From positions 37,118-101,117 of the forward strand of contig NZ_AZGM01000140.1 in assembly GCF_001435935.1 (NCBI RefSeq): a DNA stretch of 64,000 nt, given 5' to 3'. Both the position numbers and the translations under genes were made by a program. Positions within the stretch are counted from its first letter, which is position 1; each line of letters opens with the position of its first letter. This stretch comes from Limosilactobacillus panis DSM 6035 (GTDB taxonomy: Bacteria; Bacillota; Bacilli; Lactobacillales; Lactobacillaceae). The notes below the pieces were generated by a model that was not told the DNA's origin, made no database searches, and saw nothing but the letters and a program-made list of their open reading frames with translations. Shown piece by piece: positions 51,998-62,511 of this stretch.

Positions 51998-53875
51998 TTA
52001 ATTAGTCTCCTCTGCTTTATACTGTTGCTGCTTTTTCAATAGGTCAACTAACTTAACCGTTAGCTGCATCACCAACTCATTGTTGTTCAAAGTATTAGCT
52101 TCCTTCAGCTTCCTTTGTACCTGGTCAATTTGTGTAGCGAGTGGCGTCTGGTGCATGATGATCCGCACGCAATCGTCAATAACCGGCATCTTAATTACCG
52201 GGTTGACGTTCAACTGCTCGATTAAACTGAGGGTGTTGCGCAGGTCATCCTCGTTCAGGTAGTTCAAGAAGTCTGCCACCGAATAGTCTCCATGCTCCGT
52301 AAAATAGCTTGCTGCTAACAGGTACAGTGTCTGATAACGTTCATGAACAAAATGAAAGTCATCTTCTGCCGTAACGTGCGCCCACACCTCTTGGCTATGA
52401 AGCATGTAATATAGGAGCATTCGTTCGGCCAGTTCCGTCCGACTGACTGATTTTTCCGACTCCTGAATTGCGGGCTGGGCGTACTCTTGGCGTGATACCA
52501 CCCGCTGTTGGTAACTCTGCCCCGGTGTTTGCGGATGAATCCCCAGTTGTTCTGACAGCTGGACCAACTGACTTTTGAGTGCCGCCTTATCAAGAGAAAA
52601 TTCATCAGCAAGCCGTCCCAAGTACATATCCTGTTCAACCGGCGATGTTACCTTCGCAATCACCTTTAACGACTGGTCAAGGTAGTTGATCAACTCACTC
52701 TGTTGGCCTAAGTTACGGTCATTACGGAAGAAACGCAGGTAAAAGTCAACCACCGTTTCTTCGTGCTGGCTGAGGTACTTCTTAAACTTCTCACCACCAT
52801 ATTTCTGGACGTACTCGTCTGGATCAATTCCCGCCGGTAGTTGGACAATCCTGGTAACCATATTGCCGGTGGCTTCCTGGTCAACCAACTTAATTGCCCG
52901 GTCGATCGCATTTTGCCCCGCGCTATCACCATCATAACAAATATCAAGTTGGGGCGTTGACCGCTGGATAATGGCCACCTGTTCCTCAGTAAAACTGGTT
53001 CCCATTGAGGCAATCCCGTTTGAAACACCAGCACCGTATGCTGAGATGACATCCATAAAACCTTCAAACAGGTATATCTTGCCCGTTTGCTTTGCATCCT
53101 TGCGGGCAACGTCAAGGTTAAAAAGCGTCCGCCGTTTATTAAAGATTAGGGTTTCCGGGCTGTTCAAGTACTTTGGCAGGTCATTGTTTGCAGTACTGAG
53201 TAGGCGCCCAGAAAAGGCAATTACTTGCCCCCGCTGGTTTTTTATCGGGTAAATCACCCGGTCAACAAAGCGATCGTGCAGTTCCCCCGCCTGGTCCTCT
53301 GTAAACAATCCCGACTTACGGAGAATCTGGTAGTCAATCTTTTGCTGGTCACAAAATGCCTTCAACACCCGCTGTTCCGGAGCATAACCAAGCTGGAACT
53401 GTTCCACCAGGTCATCGGTCATTCCCCGTCGTTTGAGGTAGGCCCGGGCGACAGCACCAGCAGGGGTATTAACCAGGATGTGGTGGTAGAGCTGGGCGGC
53501 CCTTTGGTGCAGGGCAATCAACTGGCCAGCCTCACTATTGGCAAATTGGGACGTAGCCTGACCGGTTGACTCTTGGTACTGCTGTGGCAGGTCAATCCCG
53601 CTGTCCTTGGCAATTTTTTGCACCGCCTCAACAAAGCCAATATGCAGGTAATCCATTAGAAATTGGAAAACATTTCCGCTTCGTCCACAACCAAAACAGT
53701 GGTAGTACTGCTTCTCTTCGTTCACTGAGAACGACGGGGTCTGCTCCTCATGAAAGGGGCATAGGCCGGTAAAGCTCTTCCCCGCTTTTTTTAACTGAAC
53801 GTACCGCCCAATTACGTCAACAATATCAACCAAATTACGTACCCGATCGATTGTATCACGTGGTATGCGCGCCAT
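51998..53875 (-). CDS. dnaG: DNA primase
   Basis: The 625-residue primase makes RNA primers at the fork. An N-terminal zinc ribbon ([18 protein letters not shown], then [17 protein letters not shown]) is followed by the TOPRIM catalytic domain ([16 protein letters not shown], then [17 protein letters not shown]) and a C-terminal helicase-binding domain. I take the ATG at 53875 (MARIPRDTI) because its N-terminus is the conserved one; the upstream GGGGTGG site is moderate. The longer frame to 53968 passes through the leader hairpin. It is co-transcribed with rpoD. Confidence 0.97.
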   Translation of the reverse strand: MARIPRDTIDRVRNLVDIVDVIGRYVQLKKAGKSFTGLCPFHEEQTPSFSVNEEKQYYHCFGCGRSGNVFQFLMDYLHIGFVEAVQKIAKDSGIDLPQQYQESTGQATSQFANSEAGQLIALHQRAAQLYHHILVNTPAGAVARAYLKRRGMTDDLVEQFQLGYAPEQRVLKAFCDQQKIDYQILRKSGLFTEDQAGELHDRFVDRVIYPIKNQRGQVIAFSGRLLSTANNDLPKYLNSPETLIFNKRRTLFNLDVARKDAKQTGKIYLFEGFMDVISAYGAGVSNGIASMGTSFTEEQVAIIQRSTPQLDICYDGDSAGQNAIDRAIKLVDQEATGNMVTRIVQLPAGIDPDEYVQKYGGEKFKKYLSQHEETVVDFYLRFFRNDRNLGQQSELINYLDQSLKVIAKVTSPVEQDMYLGRLADEFSLDKAALKSQLVQLSEQLGIHPQTPGQSYQQRVVSRQEYAQPAIQESEKSVSRTELAERMLLYYMLHSQEVWAHVTAEDDFHFVHERYQTLYLLAASYFTEHGDYSVADFLNYLNEDDLRNTLSLIEQLNVNPVIKMPVIDDCVRIIMHQTPLATQIDQVQRKLKEANTLNNNELVMQLTVKLVDLLKKQQQYKAEETN

Positions 53876-53915
53876 TGAACCACCCCACTTGATTAATCTG
53901 CGTACAGTAACGAAA

Positions 53916-53940
53916 GGTCGCAACCATACGGAATGCGACC
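53916..53940 (-). promoter_or_regulatory. Leader hairpin before dnaG
   Basis: GGTCGCA pairs perfectly with TGCGACC, with an inner CC/GG pair around GTAT. The stem lies between a likely promoter (extended -10 TATCAT at 53983-53978) and the dnaG start. On the minus strand it is followed by TTTCGTT rather than a clean T run, so attenuation is possible but weak. Confidence 0.45.
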
Positions 53941-54014
53941 CTCCTCTACTTATCAACACATAATTCACTTAATATATATGATACCACAAGTCAGCGGTAA
54001 AACAATCAAAAAGC

Positions 54015-56090
54015 TTACTTAACAATTAAATCGTTTAGGTTCCCCATAACGCCAGCAAGCCGAGCGAGAATCCCCAGCTGAGTGAGCCGGTTGTTACGGA
54101 TATCTTCGTTCTTGTCCATAATCATGTTCTCGTCAAAGTAACTGGTAATCACTGGTTCTAAGGAACGTAATGCAGCAAAGTTCTCCGCAACCGTCCGGCC
54201 TGCAGCTTGCTTTTTCAGGTCATTAACCGCATCGTAAAGCTTTTGCTCGGACGGGTTTTCAAACAGTTCTGGGTTAACCTTAGCAGTAGGAGCTTGGTTA
54301 CCCTTCTTGGCAATCCGCAGGACCCGAGTCAAAGCCTCAATGGCGGCCTTAAAGTCTCCATCATTCTTGTGGTCGTCAATGGTCTGAGCTGCCTCAAAGA
54401 TGTTCGCCAGGTCATTAACCTTCGTATCACTAACGGTATCAATTATATCGTGACGAAGCTTCCGTTCGCTCAGCGCCTGCTTAACCCGGTCTAAGAAGAA
54501 TTGACGAACAGCGTCAGCATTCTTTGAAAGGTCAAAGTTAGTCTTAATATTAGCGGCGGCAAAGGCCTTGATAACGGCTGCCTGGATGCCGAGCAGTGGC
54601 AGGTGCCAATTCCGGTCGTTAATGATCCGCACAATTCCAAACGCCTGACGACGCAGAGCATACGGGTCGTTTGAACCAGAAGGAATCATCCCTACCGCAA
54701 AGAAACTCAAGATGCTGTCGAGCTTATCGGCAATTGCAAGGATAGCTCCTAACTTGGTCTGTGGTAGCTCACCCTCAGCAGAAATTGGCATATAGTGTTC
54801 CCGAATAGCAGTTGCAACGTCGTCCTTTTCGCCGAAGAGTTTAGCATAGATTTCACCCATTACCCCTTGAAGTTCGGCAAACTCGCCGACCATTTGGGTG
54901 GTCAGATCAAACTTGTAAATGTGGGCAGCACGGTCAAGGTCAGCCAGCTCATCATCCGTTAAGTTAAGCCGCTTGCCAATTAACTGTGCAATCACGGCTG
55001 TCCGCTGCATCTTGTCGTACATCGAACTAATCTTGTCATGGAAGCTAACCCGCTTCAGGCGGTCAACGTACTGGTCAATCGTCAGCTTTTGGTCTTCCTC
55101 GTAGAAGAACTTAGCATCTTCAAGCCGCGGAACCAGGACTCGTTCATTCCCCTTGATGATATTTTCCAGGTATTCCTTGTTCCCGTTCCGGACGGCAATG
55201 AAGTTTGGCAAGAGGTTACCGTCATGGTCGCGAAGGTAGAAGAACCGCTGGTTATCCTTCATGGAAGTAATCAGGACCTCATCTGGCAGCACCAGATACT
55301 TCTTATCAAAGGATCCCGCAAAAGCAGTTGGCCATTCCACCAGGTTGTTAACCTCTTCCAAGAGGTCCGTATCCTTATCAATTACCCAGTCATGTTCTTC
55401 AACAATGGCATCAATTTGGTCATTAATTACCTGCTTACGCTTAACTGGGTCAACGATTACGTAATCCTTGTACAGGGCATCGACATAATCAGTGGCCTTT
55501 TGTAATTCGATGTTATGTCCTAAGAAACGGTGTCCCCGGGTAGTCCGACCAGCCTCAACATCAAGAATCTTAAACGGGACCACCTGATCATTAAGCAGGG
55601 AAACTAACCACCGAATTGGGCGAATAAATTGTAAGTTGTGGTAACCCCACTTCATCAGTGTTGGGAAGGTCATTGCGGTAATCACGTCTGGTAAGCCCTT
55701 CAGCACTTCGGCAACTGGCTTTCCGGCAATGTGCTTTTCAACAAAGACGTAATCAACACCCTTAACGTCCTTGAATTCGATGTCGTCAACGCTGGCCCCT
55801 TGGCCCCGGGTAAAACCGATTGCCGCCTTCGTCCAGTTACCATCAGCATCCTGGGCAATCTTCTTAGCAGGGCCCTTAACGGATTCATCAACATCTGGTT
55901 GCTTGTCGCTAAGGCCACTAATCAAAAGGGCAAGCCGCCGTGGGGTTGCATATTCTTGAATGTCATCAAATGAAATCCGTTGTTCCTTCAGGTAATCAGC
56001 TACCCGCTGGTGAAGTTGCTTAATACTTGGCGTAACAACATGTGCAGGCATTTCTTCAACGCCCACTTCTAGTAAATATGAATTAGCCAT
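54015..56090 (-). CDS. glyS: Glycyl-tRNA synthetase beta subunit
   Basis: The 691-residue subunit completes the alpha2-beta2 glycyl-tRNA synthetase and binds tRNA-Gly. It opens with YLLEVGVEEMPAHVVTP, has LALLISGLSDKQPDVDESVK, DHDGNLLPNFIAVRNGN near residue 300, an HD-like region and a C-terminal anticodon-binding domain. The ATG at 56090 (MANSYLLE) has GAAGGGGG upstream; a longer frame lies within glyQ. The glyQ stop is one base from the start, so the subunits are coupled. Confidence 0.97.
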   Translation of the reverse strand: MANSYLLEVGVEEMPAHVVTPSIKQLHQRVADYLKEQRISFDDIQEYATPRRLALLISGLSDKQPDVDESVKGPAKKIAQDADGNWTKAAIGFTRGQGASVDDIEFKDVKGVDYVFVEKHIAGKPVAEVLKGLPDVITAMTFPTLMKWGYHNLQFIRPIRWLVSLLNDQVVPFKILDVEAGRTTRGHRFLGHNIELQKATDYVDALYKDYVIVDPVKRKQVINDQIDAIVEEHDWVIDKDTDLLEEVNNLVEWPTAFAGSFDKKYLVLPDEVLITSMKDNQRFFYLRDHDGNLLPNFIAVRNGNKEYLENIIKGNERVLVPRLEDAKFFYEEDQKLTIDQYVDRLKRVSFHDKISSMYDKMQRTAVIAQLIGKRLNLTDDELADLDRAAHIYKFDLTTQMVGEFAELQGVMGEIYAKLFGEKDDVATAIREHYMPISAEGELPQTKLGAILAIADKLDSILSFFAVGMIPSGSNDPYALRRQAFGIVRIINDRNWHLPLLGIQAAVIKAFAAANIKTNFDLSKNADAVRQFFLDRVKQALSERKLRHDIIDTVSDTKVNDLANIFEAAQTIDDHKNDGDFKAAIEALTRVLRIAKKGNQAPTAKVNPELFENPSEQKLYDAVNDLKKQAAGRTVAENFAALRSLEPVITSYFDENMIMDKNEDIRNNRLTQLGILARLAGVMGNLNDLIVK

Positions 56091-56091
56091 C

Positions 56092-57090
56092 TTACTTGTC
56101 CCCCTTCTGCGCTTTTTTAGCCTTCTTGGCTGCTTGTTTAGCCGCGCGTTGCTTGGCCTTCTCAGCCTTCTTGGTGTACTCATCGAGTGTCTTTTGCCGT
56201 AGTTTATCGTCGTGAATCAATGGGAAGCCCCGTTTCCGCCGCTCTTCGACAAAGGCCTTCGCAATTGACTTTGCCATAATCCGAATCCGGTGGAGGTAAC
56301 CTGCCCGTTCAGTAACGGAAACTGCCCCCCGGGCATCCAGGAGGTTAAAGGTATGACTGCACTTCAGAACATAGTCATATGCCGGGTGAACTAAGCCCAG
56401 TTTAATGAGCCGCTTAGCCTCGGTTTCGTAGTCGTTAAAGGCTGCCAGCAACATATCCTGGTTGCTTTCCTCGAATGCGTACTTGGAGTGCTCGTATTCT
56501 GGCTCCTTAAAGATATCACCATACAGGACCCCGTCAGCCCATTCCAGGTCGTAAACAGAGTCAACGTTTTGAATATATTCAGCGAGCCGTTCCAAACCAT
56601 AGGTAACTTCTGAAGCCACTGGGTTCATCGGCAGTTCACCAACGACTTGGAAGTAGGTAAACTGGGTAACTTCCATGCCGTCAAGCCAAATTTCCCAACC
56701 AACACCGGCACAACCCATGGATGGGTTCTCCCAGTTATCTTCCACGAACCGAATATCGTGTTCAAGCGGGTCAATTCCGAGTTCCTTTAAGCTTCCCAAG
56801 TACAGGTCTTGAATATTATCCGGTGATGGTTTCATGATTACTTGGAACTGGTGGTGCTGGTAAAGCCGGTTCGGGTTTTCACCATAACGACCGTCAGCCG
56901 GACGCCGGGATGGTTCGACATATGCAGCGTTCCATGGTTCTGGACCGATTGCCCGTAAAAAGGTGTATGGGCTCATTGTCCCGGCACCCTTTTCCGTGTC
57001 GTAGGCCTGCATCAGCATGCAGCCCTGCTTTGCCCAGTACTGTTCAAGCGTGAAGATGATATCCTGAACACTCAGCTTTTTTGTTGTCAT
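56092..57090 (-). CDS. glyQ: Glycyl-tRNA synthetase alpha subunit
   Basis: The 332-residue subunit holds the class II catalytic site that activates glycine. It has [40 protein letters not shown] near residue 60, [16 protein letters not shown] and the family block [20 protein letters not shown] near 145. The C-terminus carries a lysine/alanine-rich tail of about 30 residues, longer than in some relatives. GAAGGGAAG precedes the ATG at 57090. Expression should follow glycyl-tRNA charging through the T-box. Confidence 0.97.
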   Translation of the reverse strand: MTTKKLSVQDIIFTLEQYWAKQGCMLMQAYDTEKGAGTMSPYTFLRAIGPEPWNAAYVEPSRRPADGRYGENPNRLYQHHQFQVIMKPSPDNIQDLYLGSLKELGIDPLEHDIRFVEDNWENPSMGCAGVGWEIWLDGMEVTQFTYFQVVGELPMNPVASEVTYGLERLAEYIQNVDSVYDLEWADGVLYGDIFKEPEYEHSKYAFEESNQDMLLAAFNDYETEAKRLIKLGLVHPAYDYVLKCSHTFNLLDARGAVSVTERAGYLHRIRIMAKSIAKAFVEERRKRGFPLIHDDKLRQKTLDEYTKKAEKAKQRAAKQAAKKAKKAQKGDK

Positions 57091-57111
57091 CTGAATACTT
57101 CCCTTCATATC

Positions 57112-57343
57112 AAAAAGTCCCTACAGTTACGGAATAGTAACTGCAGGGACGAGATTACATCGCGGTTCCACCCTGCTTTTTTGCATTTCTGCAAAACAGC
57201 TTAGTTAAAGATGACTGGTAAAGGGCCTACAACGGAACCTTTAGTAGGGCTTTCACTCTCCCCTACTCGCTTGATAAAGGCGTAACCATTGCTTTTCTCC
57301 GTCAACGTCAACCAATATTCAAATTAAGTGTTACCAATAAACA
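57112..57343 (-). ncRNA. T-box leader of glyQS
   Basis: On the minus strand the T-box core AGGGTGGAACCGCG (57174-57161) is followed by a strong terminator stem (57117-57130 with 57137-57150, 14 pairs) and five T. Upstream is a long folded stem-I region with AGTAGGG/CCCTACT. A GGC triplet (glycine codon) occurs in TGTAGGCCC near 57225, but I cannot prove that it is the specifier. Uncharged tRNA-Gly should allow read-through into glyQ. Confidence 0.92.
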
Positions 57344-57349
57344 TCATTT

Positions 57350-57378
57350 ATAATAGATAAACTTTCTCAAATTGTCAA
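57350..57378 (-). promoter_or_regulatory. glyQS promoter overlapping the recO stop
   Basis: TTGACA (57378-57373) and TATTAT (57355-57350) are 17 bases apart on the minus strand. The recO stop TGA (57377-57375) is part of the -35 box. Confidence 0.85.
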
Positions 57379-58163
57379 TCGTCGGTCGACAATTTACCCA
57401 TTTTTTGTTCCAGACGGTTCATCTGGTTGATGAATCGTTTACTCTTCAAGCGGAGACCCACCTGATCATTGTAAAGAGTATCCAAAACGTACTGAAGGCG
57501 CTCCTTGGTAAAGGAGTTAATTTTAATGGTGTTCACCTGCTGGAGGTTTAGGGCCGCAAACTGCTGCAAGTAATAGGCAGTCCGGCGGTCAAGATGAAAG
57601 CGCCGCTGGTCAAGGTACCAGTGTCGGTCACACAGCATCCCACCATACTGTTCCGAAAAATCAAGGGGACGGTGGCGTTCGCCACAAATAACGCACCGGT
57701 CCCAGGTCGGGGCAACCCCAAAGACCGTCAGCAGCTGGGTCTCGATTACGTTGGTGACAACCTGCTCGTCTTGTCCCCGATTAATTAGGTCAAGGGCAGC
57801 TGCCACCTGGTTAAACCAACCGCCAATCCCCTGGCCATCTGTGAAGGCGTGGTCAACCAAGGAAAGGATGTAGGTGGCGTAGGCATTACGCCGCAGGTCG
57901 GTAGCAATCCCCTGGTACTGGTGCGTTTCACTCGCCGTGTTCACAAAACTAAGCCCCTGATTGTCAAGTGCTCCAATATAGGTTCCGTGCGTAAACGGCA
58001 AAAAGTCGCTTGCCATGCGAAAGCCCCGTTTCTTGCCATCACGGATGTGAAACATTGCCGGGCCAATCTTATCCGTCAACATCTTGACGAGCAGGTCCCG
58101 CTCCCGGTAGTCCCGCCGGTAGATAATTATCCCTGTAAAATCAGTGGTCTCACGGGCCATCAT
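57375..58163 (-). CDS. recO: DNA repair protein RecO
   Basis: The 262-residue protein helps load RecA on SSB-coated DNA. It has an N-terminal OB fold (DFTGIIIYRRDYRERDLLVK), then helices, and a zinc module with CVICGERH and MLCDRHW. The length and pattern match Gram-positive RecO. Start may be the ATG at 58163 or the next at 58160; AAGGGGG lies better for the second. It follows era by 18 bases, the conserved era-recO order. Confidence 0.95.
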   Translation of the reverse strand: MMARETTDFTGIIIYRRDYRERDLLVKMLTDKIGPAMFHIRDGKKRGFRMASDFLPFTHGTYIGALDNQGLSFVNTASETHQYQGIATDLRRNAYATYILSLVDHAFTDGQGIGGWFNQVAAALDLINRGQDEQVVTNVIETQLLTVFGVAPTWDRCVICGERHRPLDFSEQYGGMLCDRHWYLDQRRFHLDRRTAYYLQQFAALNLQQVNTIKINSFTKERLQYVLDTLYNDQVGLRLKSKRFINQMNRLEQKMGKLSTDD

Positions 58164-58181
58164 TAAGCCCCCTTGAAGTAA

Positions 58182-59087
58182 TTAGTAGTCCTTGTTGCGG
58201 TAGCCATAGTCCTTAAGCATTGCCGACTTATCGCGCCACTTCGGCACAACCTTGACCCACAGCTGGAGGAAGACATGGTCACCAAGCAGGCGCTCAATAT
58301 CCTTACGGGCCATTGTCCCAATTTTCTTAAGCATCTGACCCTTTTTGCCAATGATGATTCCCTTTTGTCCTGGCCGTTCGACAACAATGTTAGCAGAAAT
58401 ATGGACATGCTCTTCGTCCTCACGCTTAACAGAGGTGACATCGACGGCAACAGAATGGGGGACCTCATCCCTGGTCAGCATGAACACCTTTTCCCGGATC
58501 ATTTCGGCAATGACAAAGCGCTCGGGGTGGTCGGAGATCTGATCATCTGGGTAGTACTGGGGCCCATGGGGCAGGCCCTTAACCAACTGGTTGATTAACT
58601 CGTTAACGTTGTTTCCCTGAAGGGCAGAGACCGGAATGACCTGCTTGAAGGGAAGGTCATCCTTGTACTGGTTAACGATGTCGGGCAGTTCGTTGGGGTG
58701 GACCTGGTCGATCTTATTAACAACCAAATAAATTGGCTTTTTAACCTGCCGTAACTTTTCAATAATGAAGTTGTCACCAGGGCCCCGCTTCTCACTGGCA
58801 CTGACAACATAAACCACGGCATCGACTTCATCTAAAGCAGAGAGGGTCGACCGCTCCATAAAATCGCCAAGCTTGGTAACCGGCTTGTGGACACCGGGCG
58901 TATCAATAAAGACGATTTGGGCTTCGGGACTCGTGTAGATCCCCTGAATTTTATTCCGGGTCGTCTGTGCAACATCACTCATGATTGCGACCTTTTGACC
59001 AACAATGTAGTTCAGTAAAGTTGACTTACCAACGTTGGGCCGGCCAATTAGCGCAACAAAACCTGATTTATAGTTTGGATTATCCAT
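58182..59087 (-). CDS. era: Ribosome-maturation GTPase Era
   Basis: The 301-residue GTPase binds 16S rRNA and assists 30S assembly. G1 is [18 protein letters not shown] near residue 14, G2 has the TTRNKIQGI switch, G3 is [10 protein letters not shown] and G4 is LVVNKIDQV. The C-terminal KH domain holds [19 protein letters not shown]. The end [10 protein letters not shown] is family-typical. GGGAGA precedes the ATG. It follows dgkA by 10 bases. Confidence 0.98.
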   Translation of the reverse strand: MDNPNYKSGFVALIGRPNVGKSTLLNYIVGQKVAIMSDVAQTTRNKIQGIYTSPEAQIVFIDTPGVHKPVTKLGDFMERSTLSALDEVDAVVYVVSASEKRGPGDNFIIEKLRQVKKPIYLVVNKIDQVHPNELPDIVNQYKDDLPFKQVIPVSALQGNNVNELINQLVKGLPHGPQYYPDDQISDHPERFVIAEMIREKVFMLTRDEVPHSVAVDVTSVKREDEEHVHISANIVVERPGQKGIIIGKKGQMLKKIGTMARKDIERLLGDHVFLQLWVKVVPKWRDKSAMLKDYGYRNKDY

Positions 59088-59097
59088 TTTCTTCTCC

Positions 59098-59499
59098 CTA
59101 CTTCAATAACCGCATAACGTATGGGCCAAATATTATCAGGCCCACCAAGACGGCAAAGCACGCCGCAATCAAGACACCCCCGGCGGCCACGTCCTTTGCC
59201 TTCTTTACTTCAACATCATAGTGGTGGCTCACCAAGAGGTCGGTAACGGCCTCAGTGACGGTGTTCAAAAACTCAGCGGCAAAGACTAAAAAGATCACCA
59301 GGAGGAGCCATAGCCAGTCTGTCGCCCGAATATGAAAGAATATTCCGGCGAGAACAACCAAAAATGCGGCCAGGACGTGGTAACGCATATTACGTTCCTC
59401 ACGCAGCATCGTGATGATTCCATCAAAGGCGTGGCTCATCGCCTGCAGGAGGTGATTATTTTTGGTTACCTGGTGCTTATCTCTTGAGTCCATACTCAT
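59098..59499 (-). CDS. dgkA: Diacylglycerol kinase family (undecaprenol kinase)
   Basis: The 133-residue membrane enzyme is of the DgkA type, which in Gram-positives phosphorylates undecaprenol. It has three membrane helices and the catalytic block [20 protein letters not shown] near residue 72, with [16 protein letters not shown] behind. N-terminal [18 protein letters not shown] is usual. It overlaps ybeY by 23 bases, showing coupling in phoH-ybeY-dgkA-era. Confidence 0.94.
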   Translation of the reverse strand: MSMDSRDKHQVTKNNHLLQAMSHAFDGIITMLREERNMRYHVLAAFLVVLAGIFFHIRATDWLWLLLVIFLVFAAEFLNTVTEAVTDLLVSHHYDVEVKKAKDVAAGGVLIAACFAVLVGLIIFGPYVMRLLK

Positions 59500-59959
59500 C
59501 TAGTATCTCCCGTTGTAATGCAAACATTTTTTTCTCATCGGCCGGTTTTTCATGATCATAGCCATTTAAATGAAGGAATCCATGGATAACCAGAAAGCCC
59601 AGTTCCCGGTCACTTGAATGGCCCAAAAACTTAGCCTGTTCTGCGACCTTATCAATTGAGACGAAGAGGTCGCCAAGGTTCTCCGGTAGTTCGGCTGCCA
59701 ACGCTGGGTCCATAATGATGGGGGTTTCGTCCCCACTCTCCTCCGCAGCAAAGCTTAAAACGTCGGTTGCCCGGTCGACTCCCCGGTACTGTTTGTTAAG
59801 TTTGCGGATTGTGGGGTTAGTCATCAGGGTTACCGACATCTCGGTGTTATCCTTAAGGGCTAACTTACAGGCAGCAAATTGCAAAACGTCCTTAACCAGG
59901 GTCAATTGATTCTCACTTACCTGGCCACCAGTTTCATCATATACTGTCAGGTCCACCAC
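59477..59959 (-). CDS. ybeY: Endoribonuclease YbeY
   Basis: The 160-residue metalloprotein takes part in 16S rRNA 3' maturation and ribosome quality control. The zinc motif HGFLHLNGYDHE near residue 124 is complete, and RKLNKQYRGVDRATDVLSFA is the family block. Start is GTG at 59959, overlapping the phoH stop by one base, or the next GTG at 59956, which has better spacing from AAAGGAGG. Confidence 0.96.
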   Translation of the reverse strand: MVDLTVYDETGGQVSENQLTLVKDVLQFAACKLALKDNTEMSVTLMTNPTIRKLNKQYRGVDRATDVLSFAAEESGDETPIIMDPALAAELPENLGDLFVSIDKVAEQAKFLGHSSDRELGFLVIHGFLHLNGYDHEKPADEKKMFALQREILDEYGLKR

Positions 59960-60966
59960 TATTCCTCCTTTGACGTCTTTTTATCCTTGCTTACTTTTTT
60001 GGTTGCGTGCTCTTCATATGCCGTGATGATTCGCGCAACAACCGGATGCCGAACAACATCTTCAGCACTAAAGCGAACAAATTTAATTGACTGGATATCA
60101 TTCAAGATGCGCTGCGCACTCACTAGCCCGCTCCGCACACCATGGGCCAGGTCAATCTGTGAGATATCACCGTTAACGACCATCTTAGAGCCAAATCCCA
60201 GCCGGGTTAAAAACATCTTCATCTGAGCGTTAGTGGTATTTTGTGCCTCATCGAGAATAACGAAGGCACCGTCCAACGTTCGTCCCCGCATGTATGCTAA
60301 TGGGGCGATTTCAATGATTTCCCGTTCCATCAGGCGTTGGGTATGATCAGTACCTAAAATATCGTTTAAGGCATCGTAAATTGGCCGCAAGTACGGATCA
60401 ACCTTTTCCTGCAAGTCACCAGGAAGAAAGCCAAGGCTCTCCCCAGCTTCAACGGCCGGACGGGTAACGATAATCCGTTCAACCTCACCGCGCTTGAGGG
60501 CCGCCACTGCCATCGCAACTGCCAGGTAGGTCTTCCCTGTTCCGGCCGGGCCAATCCCAAACGTGATGTCGTTATGCTTCATTGCGTTGACGTACTGGCG
60601 CTGGCCAAAGTTCTTAACCCGGACCGCACGCCCCTTACGATCCTTGATAATGGTCTCACTGTAAAGGTCCGCAAAGTATTCCAGCGTTCCCCGGTGGGCC
60701 ATCTTCATTGCGCTGACAATATCAGTACTGTGCAGGTGGATTCCCTGTTGAAGAAGGTTTACCAGGGCATGGAAGACGTCAATCGTCAGTTTAACGTCCT
60801 CCCGACGTCCACTAACCTTCAAATTGCCGCCAAAGGGGTTCAGGGTAACCTCCATCCCCTGCTCAAGCAGACTGACAAACTTATCCTGGGGCCCTAAAAT
60901 ACCAACCTCGATTGCTGGTTGGTCAATTTGAAATACTTGTTCATATTCTTGCGTACTTTCTGCCAA
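59959..60966 (-). CDS. phoH: PhoH-like ATPase (YbeZ)
   Basis: The 335-residue protein is a PhoH-family ATPase usually paired with YbeY. The P-loop is FGIGPAGTGKTYLAVAMAV near residue 138, Walker B is FVILDEAQNTT, and LTRLGFGSKMVVNGDISQID follows. I take the TTG at 60966 as start, as AAAGGAG lies 11 bases upstream; the TTG at 60975 is only two bases from that site. A lysine-rich tail ends it. It couples to ybeY. Confidence 0.93.
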   Translation of the reverse strand: MAESTQEYEQVFQIDQPAIEVGILGPQDKFVSLLEQGMEVTLNPFGGNLKVSGRREDVKLTIDVFHALVNLLQQGIHLHSTDIVSAMKMAHRGTLEYFADLYSETIIKDRKGRAVRVKNFGQRQYVNAMKHNDITFGIGPAGTGKTYLAVAMAVAALKRGEVERIIVTRPAVEAGESLGFLPGDLQEKVDPYLRPIYDALNDILGTDHTQRLMEREIIEIAPLAYMRGRTLDGAFVILDEAQNTTNAQMKMFLTRLGFGSKMVVNGDISQIDLAHGVRSGLVSAQRILNDIQSIKFVRFSAEDVVRHPVVARIITAYEEHATKKVSKDKKTSKEE

Positions 60967-61076
60967 ATTATTCAATTCTCCTTTAACGATTAAATTACGC
61001 TTTTTCAGATTGATTATATCATAGCTTTCCCCGGGTTAATAACTAAAGCGCACCCAACCGCCTTCAACGGGACACC

Positions 61077-61118
61077 AAAAGGCCCTGACGGCAAGTAAGT
61101 CTTGACATCAGGGCCTTT
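61077..61118 (-). terminator. Terminator of another transcript (likely argH) before phoH
   Basis: AAAAGGCCCTGA pairs with TCAGGGCCTTT. It follows the argH stop on the minus strand, which runs into T. The plus strand also has a T run. Confidence 0.85.
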
Positions 61119-61128
61119 CAATCTTGTA

Positions 61129-62511
61129 TTACTTATTTAATATTTGTTTAGCGGCAGTAATCTGGGCCTTAACCTGGTCAAAGCCGGTCCCACCGAGCGA
61201 GTTCCGCCGCTGAACCGCAACGGCTGGCTTCAAGACCTGGTAGACATCATCTTCAACCCGCGTGTCAATCTGCTTAAACTCGCTTAGCGGAATGTCTGCT
61301 AGGTCGGTGCCGGCCTTAATCCCCTTGAGGACCAACTCACCAACAATCTCATGGGCCCGCCGGAACGGGATCCCCTTGGTTGCTAGGTAGTCAGCCAGCT
61401 CAGTAGCGTTAGAGAAATCGTGCTGGGTGGCATGGGCCATCTTATCCTTATTGACATGCAGGGTTTCAATTATCCCGGTCATAACCTTCAAACACGGTAG
61501 AATGGTCTTAACAGTATCGAAGACCCCTTCCTTGTCCTCCTGCATATCCTTATTGTACGCCAGTGGCAGACCTTTCATGGTGGTCAAGAGTCCCATCAGG
61601 CTGCCGAACACCCGGCCGCTCTTCCCCCGAATCAGCTCTGCCATGTCCGGATTCTTCTTCTGGGGCATGATGGAACTACCGGTTGAATAGGCATCCGATA
61701 ATTCAATGTAGTTAAACTCATAACTGCACCAATAAATGATTTCCTCACATAAACGGGAAAGGTGCACCATCAAGATACTGGCGTTACTCAAAAACTCCAG
61801 TGCAAAGTCCCGATCACTGACGGCATCTAACGAGTTAGCGTACGGTTTCTTGAAGCCGAGGAGTGCCGTCGTCATTTCCCGGTCAATCGGAAAGGTCGTC
61901 CCGGCAAGGGCTGCGGCCCCCAGCGGTGAGAGGTCGGTATGCTGCTTGTTAAAGGTAAAGCGCTCCACATCCCGCTGAAACATTTGAAAGTAAGCCATTA
62001 AGTATTGACCATAAGAGATCGGCTGGGCGTGTTGCATGTGGGTATAACCCGGCATGATGGTTTCCACGTTCTTTTCGGCAAGGTTGACTAGGGCCTGTTG
62101 AAGATCCTTGAGGGCGAAGATGATCTTAGGCAGCCGTTCTTTAACGTAAAGGTGGAAATCGGTTGCCACCTGGTCATTACGACTCCGTCCGGTATGGATT
62201 TTACCGGCAACTGGACCAATTTTCTTGGTCAAGAGGGCCTCAATATTCATATGAATATCTTCATTCTCCACGTCAAACGGTAGGCCTTGTTCCTCAAGTT
62301 CGGTCATTAAATCATTTAACCCGCCAATAATTTTGTCAGCGTCCGCCCCAGATAAAATCTGGGTCTTCTTCAGCATCTTCACATGGGCCAGTGAGCCCAT
62401 GATATCTTCTTTTGCCATCTCCTGGTCAAAGGAAATGGAGGCGCCAAATTGGTCGACGAGCTGGTCGCCGCCCTTTTCAAACCGGCCGCCCCACATCTTC
62501 TTAATAGGCAT
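61129..62511 (-). CDS. argH: Argininosuccinate lyase
   Basis: The 460-residue enzyme splits argininosuccinate to arginine and fumarate. It has [20 protein letters not shown] at the start, [33 protein letters not shown] with a catalytic His, and the superfamily signature [17 protein letters not shown] near residue 280. It overlaps argG by 11 bases with AAAGGGG inside argG, so argGH is one unit. Confidence 0.98.
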   Translation of the reverse strand: MPIKKMWGGRFEKGGDQLVDQFGASISFDQEMAKEDIMGSLAHVKMLKKTQILSGADADKIIGGLNDLMTELEEQGLPFDVENEDIHMNIEALLTKKIGPVAGKIHTGRSRNDQVATDFHLYVKERLPKIIFALKDLQQALVNLAEKNVETIMPGYTHMQHAQPISYGQYLMAYFQMFQRDVERFTFNKQHTDLSPLGAAALAGTTFPIDREMTTALLGFKKPYANSLDAVSDRDFALEFLSNASILMVHLSRLCEEIIYWCSYEFNYIELSDAYSTGSSIMPQKKNPDMAELIRGKSGRVFGSLMGLLTTMKGLPLAYNKDMQEDKEGVFDTVKTILPCLKVMTGIIETLHVNKDKMAHATQHDFSNATELADYLATKGIPFRRAHEIVGELVLKGIKAGTDLADIPLSEFKQIDTRVEDDVYQVLKPAVAVQRRNSLGGTGFDQVKAQITAAKQILNK

